Notes under the pieces: model-generated
The model's input: only the letters and a program-made list of their open reading frames with translations
Database searches by the model: none
What the model was told of the DNA's origin: nothing
Made by a program: the position numbers and the translations under genes
Source of the DNA: Atkinsonella hypoxylon
Taxonomy: Eukaryota > Ascomycota > Sordariomycetes > Hypocreales > Clavicipitaceae
Assembly (NCBI GenBank): GCA_000729835.1
Contig: JFHB01000010.1
Location: 1-64,000 of the forward strand
Direction: 5' to 3'
DNA: 64,000 nucleotides
Part shown: piece after piece, positions 33,488-42,947 of the stretch
Layout: every line of letters starts with the position of its first letter
Position numbering within the stretch: position 1 is the first letter of the stretch

Positions 33488-35230
33488 TCACCTTTTAGTC
33501 TTTTTCTTCTCAGGCCCATTTTCGTCATCGTCGCTCAGATCTGCGTATTGGGTCTTGGGCTGTGTTTTGCTCCAAGCCTTGGTAAATATGGGGTCGTTCT
33601 GAGCCTTATCAGCATATTTTAACAGCGCTTCGCGAGGGTCTTCATGCAACATGCGAGCAAGCGGAATATTCTCGGCGACATGTTTTTCATCCGGTTGATT
33701 CCTCTGGAATGGCGTCTGCTGGGGAATATGAGGACGACGGGGGTCTTTAGATCGACCGGTTCCTGTGACACCAGATCTCCGTGACCCAGCTATGGCACCT
33801 GGTGTGATGATCGAGTCTCCGGACATACCAATTCCTTGATCCATGGTTCGGTTTGGATCATCATCAATGTGACGTTTCTTGGGTGCTCGGGACATGACTT
33901 CTGCTGCGCCACGGCTTGACTTTGAAGGGTTGTAGAGAATATGGGTTTCGGCGTTGGCTGAACCTGTAATAATCTGGTTAATTTGCGGATGCCAATTCAC
34001 AGCGATCAACGCTGATCCGGGCGTAATGGGTGTGATATGCTCAGGGCGAAGATTGCCTGGATTCAAAATGTGTAAATGTCCTGTCTCCGAACCCGTGATG
34101 ATGCTTGTCGAATTTGGACCATAACGAATATTGCTTGACGAGTAATGATCCGACGTGGATTTATGAGAAACGCTGACTAAAGCTTTAGTGAATTTTCTGG
34201 TGTCCCATAATTTTATGAGGTCGTCTCCGCCCCGGGTCACCACCATGCGACCATCAGACGAAATATCGATGCCGCTAGTCCAAGTCTGTGGTTGATGTGC
34301 GTCGCGAATTTCGCCCGCGGGCCTCGTAAATGGGCCATTGCCACCATACATGACAAGAGTTCCATCCAGGGCAGCGCTGACTAGCACGTTGCTTCCGCCT
34401 TGCGAGGGTGACCCCCACGCCACTGCTGTCATCTTCGTCCTGCCAGCTGACCCAGCAGCTTTTGACTTGAACACGACTACCTCTTTTTGTGATCGCTTGT
34501 TGTTAATATCCCAAATACGCAACGTGCTATCGGTTCCAGCAGTGACACAAATGTTCTTGTCCGTAGGATGCCATGTTCCTGTTGCGATTTCGGAAATGTG
34601 ACCCTTAGTGTTGTTCATGTCTCTGAGGTACATGTCACCCTTGACAAATTCAGTCAAAATTTGGCCATCTCGTGACATAATTTTGGCTTGCGGGTGTGCA
34701 GAGATGCACAGAAAAGTTCCTCCAGAATGTGGATTGAATTCCACATGATGGATTGGATGTGACTCAGCTGGTGCCGCTGACCTTTTGGTCTCAAACGGAT
34801 CAACAGTTTTGAATGCTCGGAGGGTAGAGGGTGTCATGGAGACGAAGTCGTAAAAGTTGATCATACAGTCCAAGGAGGCAGTCAACAGTCTCCCACCTGC
34901 TGGGTCCAAAGACACTGTTGTTACCGCGTGATTGTGCGTCTTCAAGACGAGCTCGTGCGATGTAGGGTATTCATCTTCGTCGTCTGAATCGTCGTCGCTG
35001 TCGCTGGATGAGCTCTTTGCTCTAGAGTTCTGCTCATCGGGAGCTTTTCGAGAGTCCGCTGCAGTGGACGGCGGCGGCAACTTTTCCACAACTCTTTTGC
35101 TCCGATCGATTTGGGCTGCAATGTTCGCTTCTTTAGACTTCTTCCCGAATGAGGATGGGAGGAAAGACCTCATGGGGTCATCCGGCGCTAGGTCGGGAAC
35201 CTCGATTTCGAAATCTTCATCGCTTGACAT
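33488..35230 (-). CDS. WDR70: WD40-repeat protein, WDR70/gastrulation-defective-1 family
   Basis: Intronless, 580 residues. An acidic N-terminus (MSSDEDFEIEVPDLAPDDP) and a Ser/Asp-rich stretch around residues 70-90 precede about seven WD repeats (about 95-450; examples AGTDSTLRIWDINN and TRGGDDLIKLWDTRKF). The C-terminal motif IPLARMLHEDPREALLKYAD and the KKKTKR end are typical of WDR70. Human and fission-yeast WDR70 work with the CRL4-DDB1 ubiquitin ligase to promote H2B ubiquitination at DNA breaks, and WDR70 also associates with spliceosomes; the role here is by family. The frame continues upstream to 35398 but MSSDEDF at 35230 is the family-like start. It lies only 311 bp from the P450 stop in the same orientation. 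Confidence 0.9.
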   Translation of the reverse strand: MSSDEDFEIEVPDLAPDDPMRSFLPSSFGKKSKEANIAAQIDRSKRVVEKLPPPSTAADSRKAPDEQNSRAKSSSSDSDDDSDDEDEYPTSHELVLKTHNHAVTTVSLDPAGGRLLTASLDCMINFYDFVSMTPSTLRAFKTVDPFETKRSAAPAESHPIHHVEFNPHSGGTFLCISAHPQAKIMSRDGQILTEFVKGDMYLRDMNNTKGHISEIATGTWHPTDKNICVTAGTDSTLRIWDINNKRSQKEVVVFKSKAAGSAGRTKMTAVAWGSPSQGGSNVLVSAALDGTLVMYGGNGPFTRPAGEIRDAHQPQTWTSGIDISSDGRMVVTRGGDDLIKLWDTRKFTKALVSVSHKSTSDHYSSSNIRYGPNSTSIITGSETGHLHILNPGNLRPEHITPITPGSALIAVNWHPQINQIITGSANAETHILYNPSKSSRGAAEVMSRAPKKRHIDDDPNRTMDQGIGMSGDSIITPGAIAGSRRSGVTGTGRSKDPRRPHIPQQTPFQRNQPDEKHVAENIPLARMLHEDPREALLKYADKAQNDPIFTKAWSKTQPKTQYADLSDDDENGPEKKKTKR

Positions 35231-35541
35231 GACAAAGATGTCGCTTTGGAAACTCTTTGCCTGGAGCCTGAATGAATGAATGGTGGAACTACGATAGCGC
35301 GAAAGCCAGCAACTCCTATGTTTGGGAATGTCATGATAAGTCACGTGGTGATGATGGCATGGTTGGTCCAGGCATTGACTAATCGGTGTGCGTGTCAATT
35401 TGTGGAGATCTTGGTATTACAACAAGTCCTTCGCATTTACCATCATCTCGGGTACAGCCTCGACTGTAACACTATTGTTGGCTTTTTCGGCTACTAATAT
35501 TTCCTTAGACACTATCGTCTTCCCGCTTTCATCTGCTACGA

Positions 35542-37296
35542 TCATGCCTCGACGAGACATCGTTTGCCCTTGGGAGTCATCAAAAAATAAATAGTCTGTT
35601 CCATGTCCTTGTCTGACATTCCCTCGCAAGTTGATACGTGGGCTGTGGGAAATTCCTGAAAGAAGCGCGCCGTGGCCAAACGGAGCTCAATATATGCCAA
35701 ATGCAGACCAAGGCAAACTGTGCTTCTGATTAGCAAAAATATACCCTTTTCTTTGCATATTGCATGGGGGATGATGGACTTGCTTCTTGAACCACGTCCA
35801 AAGGGCATAAAAGCATCCTTCATTGCTTTGCTTGGATTTGCCCAGCGATGAGGGTCAAAATCATGTGGATTCTCGAAAATATGGGGATCACGATGTAAGG
35901 TGTATGCTTGCGTGCTAACCGTGGTGCCTTCGTTGAGCCAGTACCCTCCGACCTCTGCTCCGCCAAGTGAAACAATTCTTGGGAGCGGCGCTGGCGCTGC
36001 TGCGTACAAGCGAAGCGTCTCCTCAATAATCTGATTCAGCAAGGGCAGATCTCGCAATTCCTGTTCTGTGAAGTCCTGTGGCAAAGTCTGGAGCTCTTTG
36101 ACAAGCGCATCCCGGAGGGCAGGTCGTTTGCAAACCGACCAAATGGTATAGCTCAGAGTGTTTGCCGTCGTATCACTTCCAGCAACGATGAATGACTGGG
36201 CATTTATCACGATATCGCGAAAACCAATCGTCTCGTCTTGTTTAGCCTCGAATAGCTTAGTGAAGAATGTCTCCTTCGCTCTGGAAGGATCTGATTCAAT
36301 AGTAGACCGATACCGTTCCAATGACTGCTCCGCATATCCGATCAGCCGCTTGAGCCGTAAAAGTGATGTCCTGAAGAATGGCAGCATTCGGGCATACTCT
36401 CTGACGAACCTGTAGGCGGTAGGGAACGCCACGCGGTACGCAGATGCTGAAGTGATGTTCTCGAGGTCGTCGATGTACTGATTTTTCTGCAATGTCAAGA
36501 AATGTCAGTTTCGAAAATGGTGCCATTATGGTGAATTATGGTTATTGACGAGGCAGTATCACTATACCTTGCCGTGATCTAGCACGCGAAATGACTCCCC
36601 AAATGAAAGTTCTCCAATAATGTCTGTAGCCATAAACAAGGACCATTTGAACACGTCAATGACACCTCGAGCCTTGGATTCTTCCTTCATTCTCTGAATT
36701 GCAAGTTCCACGAGACGGGTAACCCGAGGCATGAGGGACTTTAAGGACGTTTCTGACAATTGCGAGGCCAGAAGCCTTCTCAACTTTCGGTGCAGGTCCA
36801 CATTAGCGGTGGTAAAAATGCTATCCGCCGTCGGCTGTCCAACCAGGTCGTTGTAGAATTTTGATTTGCGGTATGTTTCTTTGGTGGTGTAGATTGCCTT
36901 GACAGCATCCAGGTCAGCCACCGCAACCCAACTGGGACCTACGCGGACCAAGGGACCTGGTAGACACTTCTTGTTAGATTTTCTGTCCTGCGAGATGCTG
37001 CAGAAGGAGAGAAAGCTTGCCATATTTTTGGTGAAGGTCATGGATGTAATTTGTGCGCTGACCCATCAACCATTTATATCGCGACACCACATCCGTGAAT
37101 TTGGTGTACCACGGGCCTGGCACCTTGAAGGTGGGATTCGAGAGGACAGCATAGCTAGCCTTTCACGCGATTGTCAGATCATTGATGTCCGGTTGACTTG
37201 CGCTGGTGAAGGGTTACCGACATAGAACAGAACAGCGAGCAAAGCAACGCTGACAAGTTGACCAAGATGCTCAGTGAAGTGGAGAGTCATTTCCAT
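35542..37296 (-). CDS. Cytochrome P450 monooxygenase with two GC-AG introns
   Basis: Five exons (37296-37222, 37159-37021, 36956-36568, 36486-35784, 35717-35542) give 493 residues. An N-terminal membrane anchor (LVSVALLAVLFY) and the proline hinge KVPGPWYTKF are present, then HQKYGPLVRVGPS, LRRLLASQLSE of the C-helix region and I-helix AGSDTTANT at about 300-308. EETLR of the K-helix is near 354, FDPHRW follows, and the heme loop FMPFGRGSRICLG places Cys437 as iron ligand. All hallmarks of an ER-bound microsomal P450 are intact. Introns 2 and 4 use GC donors; only with these does the heme motif keep canonical spacing. Intron 1 is less certain (donor GTCGGT). The style resembles fungal benzoate-4-monooxygenase/isotrichodermin-hydroxylase-type P450s, but no substrate is claimed. 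No biosynthetic partner genes flank it. Confidence 0.88.
35718..35783 (-). other. GC-AG intron interrupting the P450 heme-binding loop
   Basis: Coding-strand donor is A|GCAAGT at 35783, acceptor CACAG|TT at 35718; 66 bp. Removing it joins FMPFGRGSR to ICLGLHLAYIELR, the exact FxxGxRxCxG heme signature. No GT donor in the area restores that spacing. GCAAGT is the known strong consensus for GC-AG introns. Confidence 0.85.
36957..37020 (-). other. GC-AG intron in the P450 N-terminal region
   Basis: Coding-strand donor is TATG|GCAAGC at 37020 and acceptor TACCAG|GT at 36957; 64 bp, with a CTAAC branch site about 18 bases before the AG. Splicing joins LHQKYG to PLVRVGPSW, the conserved P450 beta-1 entry. 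There is no GT dinucleotide between 37021 and the in-frame stop that would give an alternative donor. Confidence 0.82.
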
Positions 37297-39495
37297 GTGC
37301 AACACGGAAGAGCATGCTTTTCTGGGGTTTCACTTTTTTTTTTGCCAGTGTCAAGGCTGTCTCAGTTTTATTAAAGCGAGTCCAGAATGGGGTCATCGCT
37401 TTCGACACCCATTCCATTATATACCTAGCCTGATACCCATCGAACCATCTGGTGGGAAGACAGCAAGCATGAGCGTTACATTATGCAACGTCGTGCAACG
37501 TCGTCGTCAAGTTTCCCGTGCCGGCGGAGGCCACGAAGAGCAAAATGGCGAGGCATTGCCAAATGAGGAACCAGAATTACCAATGATCCATAATAGAGAG
37601 AACCAAGTGGTGGAGATCAAGCATGCGGGAGCACCTTTATGTTTGTAACACCGACTACGGAATAAGGTGGGAAATAATGCCTGTACAGGTACCAGCGAGT
37701 ACGGAATAGTACTGGTAACATTACGGGCCCTATAGATTGACCATAGAGAAACCGGACCCGGTAGGACCCGCGAATGTCGCCGATACTTCTATTTGGACCC
37801 GTGGGTACCCGTTCGAGCCATTTTTGCACCGGGCGGTCGCTAGGTCTGTTTGCTTCTTTGAGTCCCATGACGCAATGATGATTGCCAAGATGAAGCAACT
37901 TGAGCTCAATGTTCTCAGCATCCGGTCACATGGCGCACTCACCGACTCACCGACCCCGGTCGGTCTATTTATTAGTCCGACTCTGGCTGCCCACTCCATG
38001 GTCGGTGCCGAGGGTCGGATTTGATTTAATTGACCGCAGCCTTAAGGTGAAGAAAATCACGACCCGCCGGTTCACTGAGATTGGGTGAACTACGGAGTAT
38101 TCCGTAAGGGGTCGTGTTAATTTTCACCCACGTGTACTCCGCATGTCTCACTTTAAGTTCCAGGCCCACAGTGGCCCACAGTGGCCCACAGTATGCTAGA
38201 GAGTGAATTTCAACTGAAAACGAAATGCAGTACCTCTACGTGCTAATCTCTCTGCAGAGGTACCTTGGATGTACAACCCGTAGCCTCTCAACTACCTACC
38301 TACTAGGTAGGTACCTAATAAGGCACAATAGCGGACTATATAACACGAGGCAGTCTAGCTTCAGAGTTAACAATAACACGCTAAATTAACCTAGCATCTT
38401 TAATGCCCAAGGCATCGACGTAAAGGGGCATATATCGTTAGCGTTAGGTTCCTATAATTAGATAGAACTAATCTTTAGTTTGTGACGACGTTTCATTAGC
38501 ATCCCCGGGAGGTGGCATCGACTAGCTGGCCTTGGATCGGCCGACAGCCCTTGGGTGAGCAATCAAAACGCACAGCACCAACCGAACCTATAACGGACGA
38601 GGTGCTGATATCTGACGGTTAAGAGGCTATATTTACTCCACAAAGATTCTCTTACAGAAATTGTCCATTATTCGCGTCAGAAGGGCTTTATCTGTGTTGT
38701 AGGCAGCAATAGATTCCAACTCTTGCAGAGCTATCATAAATTATATAACATACGCTGCCCACCACCCACCACCTTGCGCCTCCTCAGGAAGCAATACATA
38801 TCCAATTCTATAGAGCCTTGAGTCTACAGCAATAAGCTAGGCGTACAAGCTAGGCACCTATACAGACAGAGTTATAAAGCAGCACGCAGCTGTTAATAGA
38901 ATGCTTTATCAATAAGAAGATACGCATCCCGCTACAATATTGTACCAAGTGCCTCTACAGCAAAGAATAATATAGAGATACTTCTTCTATTGAAGTGGCG
39001 TGTTTTCAAAAAGCGTTATATCAAAAATTGTGCCTAACTAGCGTGCACCTTGAGGCCCAGAAAGGAAAAATGGCAGGAGGTATCTCCAGGCAGCAAAATA
39101 TGTACAAAGGTACCTCCTCCGTTCCTGGATTAGGTAGTGTAGTTCGTCGACGAATTCAATCGCAAGACAGTCTGAAACTACTACGGCATTCTTACTGACG
39201 CTGTGACCATGAGTTTACCAAAAAAGTCGTCTGGACTGTTATCCACTAAATGTTTTCGCGTTCGCATATCATTATCCGAGAGACCATCCGCGACAACACA
39301 CAACCCATTTTGATCCCCGTCATTCCACGAAACCATCACGCTCAGCGCAAGAGATTCACAGCTGGTCCACAAATATCATTTCATTACCCGCACTTTTATT
39401 TATCGAGTCTTGTGTCAATGCGGGCACGCAGCAAGACTCACTCATCAGCATCTACATACAGTATCTCATCATTTGCGTCTCCTCCTTGCGGTCCC
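37297..39495. other. Gene-free, AT-rich decayed stretch
   Basis: About 2.2 kb between the P450 start and the protease stop. A 16-bp near-palindrome built on TACGGAGTA lies at 38091-38106, a 10-bp tandem repeat at 38163-38192 and a TAGG/CCTA tract at 38291-38316. 38320-38990 is TA-rich and looks like mutated transposon remains, though no transposase motif survives for me to name. The 124-codon frame at 37274-37648 and smaller ones have no domain. Confidence 0.5.
38163..38192. repeat. GGCCCACAGT x3 tandem repeat
   Basis: Three perfect 10-bp units in the P450-protease intergenic space. Confidence 0.9.
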
Positions 39496-40806
39496 TTACA
39501 GATTCTTAGGAGCCCAGCCAAGGCGCTTGTCGCCACCATCAAAAACCACAAACGCCGACTTGAGAGCCACGTCGCCGAAGATGTTGATGCCCAGGCCCGA
39601 GCTGCTCTGGATTCCACCGAAGCAGGTCGGTGAGGAGGGTGAGACGGGAGCAAAGTTGATGTACTCGGCGGGAACGGTGATTTTCGAGCCAGATACGCCG
39701 AAGGTGAAGCTAGGGATGTCGGCATTGCAGGGGAAGGTGTAACCGCCCTGCGAGTTGTTGTAAGCGCTCCCTTTGACGTTATCATAGTAGGCATTGACGA
39801 TGTCGTTAGGCAGGTAGAGCAAAGTGGTGCCGGTGTCGGCAATACCAGAGACGGCCTCGTCCTTGAAGCTTCCCGAGCCAATGGCATAACCAGTGGAGGT
39901 CCAGCCCCAGTAGCCCTCGCTGCTATTTACAGGAGTGTAGGTAATTGAGCCAGTGTGCTTCGAGCTATCAATGAAGCCAAAGTTGTATGTGCCAGCTGTT
40001 GGGAGAGAAAAATGAACATGTTAGCTTTGCCTTGCGCGGATAATAATGTAATTACACGCAAACGCCACCGAGTACTCACTGATATTATGCTTGAGGTCGG
40101 CGGTGAACAGTGGCTTGTTCAGCGTGGGCTCAGCGTTGTCAAAAAACGTTTTTTGTCTGGTTGGTGTAACAGTGTTGAGGGAGTCAAAGGCCAGTCCGAC
40201 CAAGCCATCCATCTGACTACTGTTGGTGAATTGTGCAGATACTTGCACGGCTGTCTCGACTGCCTGAGACTTGACGGTCAGACCGCCGATAGTGACAACG
40301 TCGTCGTACACGATTCCGCTCGAACTGCTCCCATCACCGTACGAGATGCTCCAGGTCTGGCCCATCAGGAGCTCGGAAGTAGAGCTCTTGTAGGGGTTGT
40401 AGAGCGTCTGGCCGTTGACCTCCCAGAGGAGGGTGGTGGTGCTGAACACCCATAAATCACTGGATCCTGTGTCAAAGTTCAAGTTAAGAGTCTGGGCCGG
40501 CGTGCCGATCTGGACAGGACTCAAGTAGTAATTGTCATCCTGCACGGAGACGGCGGCAACAGAGCCGGTGTCTCTCTTCTGCTCTTGTTTCTCCTCCGCT
40601 TGGCGTTTGAGGGCGTGGAGAACATCCTGCGGCACGGGCTTGTTGAATTTCCGATACGTCCTGGCCACGGAAGCAGGACCATTTGGCAGGAAATGGGGGT
40701 TGAGGTGGGCTGGCACGGTAAATGCGCCGTTGCTGGCAGTGGGAGCAGCAACAGCAATGGCGCCAGCCACCACGAGGGAGACGAGCAACGATCCAATAGT
40801 CTGCAT
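39496..40806 (-). CDS. Secreted pepsin-type aspartic protease (A1 family, aspergillopepsin-like)
   Basis: Two exons (40806-40080 and 39995-39496; GTGAGT donor, AACAG acceptor) give 408 residues. Residues 1-21 are a signal peptide. The propeptide runs to about Lys77-Arg78, a Kex2-type dibasic site. The mature enzyme begins near DTGSVAAVSVQDDNYYLSPV. Catalytic aspartates are Asp112 in NFDTGSSDLW and Asp296 in GIADTGTTLLYLP; the flap is ISYGDGSSSSG. It ends with INIFGDVALKSAFVVFDGG and LGWAPKNL, as in aspergillopepsin/penicillopepsin. Two cysteines near the end can form the usual disulfide. These enzymes act in acidic surroundings outside the cell for nutrition or host-protein degradation. The gene stands at the edge of a 5-kb gene-poor stretch. 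The ATG at 40806 begins the signal peptide. Confidence 0.95.
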
Positions 40807-41815
40807 ATTTGGGGCTGGATGGAAAAAGGGAGGGGAGGAGGGGGAAGCTATAAGGCTGGGTCTCCTGACTGCAAGTTAAGTTGAACTAAAGTTATCAGGT
40901 TGGACTGCTCCTGCTGATCATTTCCCCTTGCCATGACAGCAGCAGCAGTTCATCGTATTTATACTCCAAAGGAAGACGAGCCGATCCATGATGCTTCGGC
41001 CGACTTTCCGCTTCACATACTCGCTGTCGGCAATCAAACGATATGCAAAGCTAAGCCATATGGGAAGCTGCTCTGAGCACCCAGACGTTGCGTGGTGTCA
41101 TAAGATAAGCCACCAGCAAAAGGTTCAAAGCTAGCCGTTGCCCCCGCCTATCATCCCGAGTCCGATTCTTCAAGGAAGACGCTATGTAACGAAGACAGAC
41201 AACTGTTCTGGAGTCGTGGCAGGACTTCCTATTTAGGTAGGCAGAAGTGTCGACGGAAAAAAAAAAAACGAGCTGTTCCTATTGGAGGAGCTGAAAATTG
41301 CTATCCGCGTAAATGTCCCCACTACTAGCTGATTTCAAACTAGTCGGAATTTTTGGCCAGCACACTCCCCCCCTCGTGCCTCGTCCCTCTTCCCTGTGAA
41401 CAGAATAGATTGACATGGCAATATCCTACTAGAGACCCTAAAATTATCAACAAACTACATTACTCCGTAAAGTTCCACGACCCCCTGGCCTGGGCGCGTG
41501 CGTGACCTTGCGTGACCTTTGGGTAACTTCCAAAACATTCTCCGCTACATGACCATACAGTGCGTTTTGGCCAGCGGCAGCAATAATTTCTAGCAACACC
41601 TTGAATTTGACTGCCGCTATGCATCGCAAGCCTGATAGCAGTCAAACTATGAGGCCCTGCCGCCAACCCGTCCTAATGATGCCTTGAATCGCTGCTTGGA
41701 GGCTAAGCAGAGCTGCTGCTATCTCTTTAGTCCGTAAGGACGGACCAAATGGCTCGAACCCGGTGCCGCGGACCCACATCGCGTCGGTCTGCTAAAGTAA
41801 AAGTAGAAACCCGTC

Positions 41816-42028
41816 CGTAAGGCCTCAGGCGGGTTGCGGGCAAGGATGTGGGCCAATCAAGGCAAGGCGAAATAGAAGGTACATAATTTTATATGGGAAC
41901 ATCGATGCGATAGAAGTACTAACAATCTCCCTCTGTACAAAGAGGTACATTGCACATATCGCAACCCCAACGCTATTGTGGCATGTATCGGAAAAGGTGT
42001 GGGTTCGCGACCCGCCTGAGGCCTTACG
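41816..42028. repeat. Foldback with 19-bp perfect inverted arms
   Basis: CGTAAGGCCTCAGGCGGGT at 41816-41834 is the exact reverse complement of 42010-42028, separated by 175 bp. Similarity continues imperfectly beyond the arms. It could be a small MITE remnant or two inverted copies of a short repeat; no target duplication is clear. Confidence 0.75.
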
Positions 42029-42817
42029 ACTGTTCATGGGGTGCAAACCTGAGGTTCAGCTATAAGTATAAGACGTGTGATATACCGCTCTTATAACATG
42101 GATTATTTCTAGTACCTATATCAAGGTATAAATTAGTACGTAAGAAGAGGTAGTGCTATGACGTCCATGTTGATCGGGCCACAATCCTTGCAGAGAGCGG
42201 TTTTCAGTAGTGTATAAAATCCCGTTTAGCTCTACGTTTAATTTGACATGTCATTAGGTATCAGGCGGAAGGAGGAAGGGACTGGTCCTAGCTTGGTTCA
42301 GACAAAAGGCTTACAAGACGCGTGCCGCAATATCCGGGGCAAAACGCCGTTATCAATGGTAAAGGGTAATTACTTGCAGAGTGATGCGGGGTGATCTGCT
42401 GTAATTGGTAGTAATCCCTGTCGCGGCGTATGGCTCCCTGCGAGCTCGGAGGAGCCTATCACAAGGGTATGATTATGATGATTTAATTTATAGAGAGAAG
42501 AGGGGTAACGCAGCCTTTTACGTAACGAGTTGCATCACATTTCTCTATAAAATATGAGGAAAAGTCCCTCTAGATCTCTTTTGTATTAGTTTAGTATTTA
42601 TCTCAATCACAATTCATTCTATTCTTGATTATTGCACTAAAGTACAGCACTTTAGTAAACAGAAGATACCCAGTAAGAAAAGGGCAAGTGTTAGTTGTTA
42701 GTCCTTGCCTAGGTAGGTAGGTATATGGTACATCACAGGAAAGGTATATAGTACAAGTATACCGCTGGCTTTATAGCTCTTTGACTTGCCGCAGAAGCGA
42801 GCGGTACTACAATCTAG

Positions 42818-42882
42818 CAGCTAGGGGTGTCAGCTAGGGGTGTCAGCTAGGGGTGTCAGCTAGGGGTGTCAGCTAGGGGTGT
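42818..42882. repeat. 13-bp tandem repeat, five perfect copies
   Basis: CAGCTAGGGGTGT repeated exactly five times, ending where the hairpin at 42882-42947 begins. Confidence 0.97.
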
Positions 42883-42947
42883 GTCGCACGGTATATAGGG
42901 GGCTCTAACCAAACATTTAGTCCGACGTCCCTATATACCGTGCGACA
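42882..42947. repeat. 19-bp perfect hairpin stem with 28-bp loop
   Basis: TGTCGCACGGTATATAGGG (42882-42900) pairs exactly with 42929-42947. The 66-bp unit could extrude as a cruciform or fold as RNA. There is no downstream T-run or other sign of a known RNA class, and it abuts the tandem array. Confidence 0.9.

Noticed and set aside
35542..37296. Secondary-metabolite cluster around the P450
   Set aside because: No polyketide synthase, NRPS, terpene synthase, transporter or cluster regulator lies within the window; flanking genes are WDR70 and an aspartic protease.
41741..41800. Possible tRNA (GGTTCGA-like string on the minus strand)
   Set aside because: No acceptor, D-arm or anticodon stem can be paired around the T-loop-like sequence.
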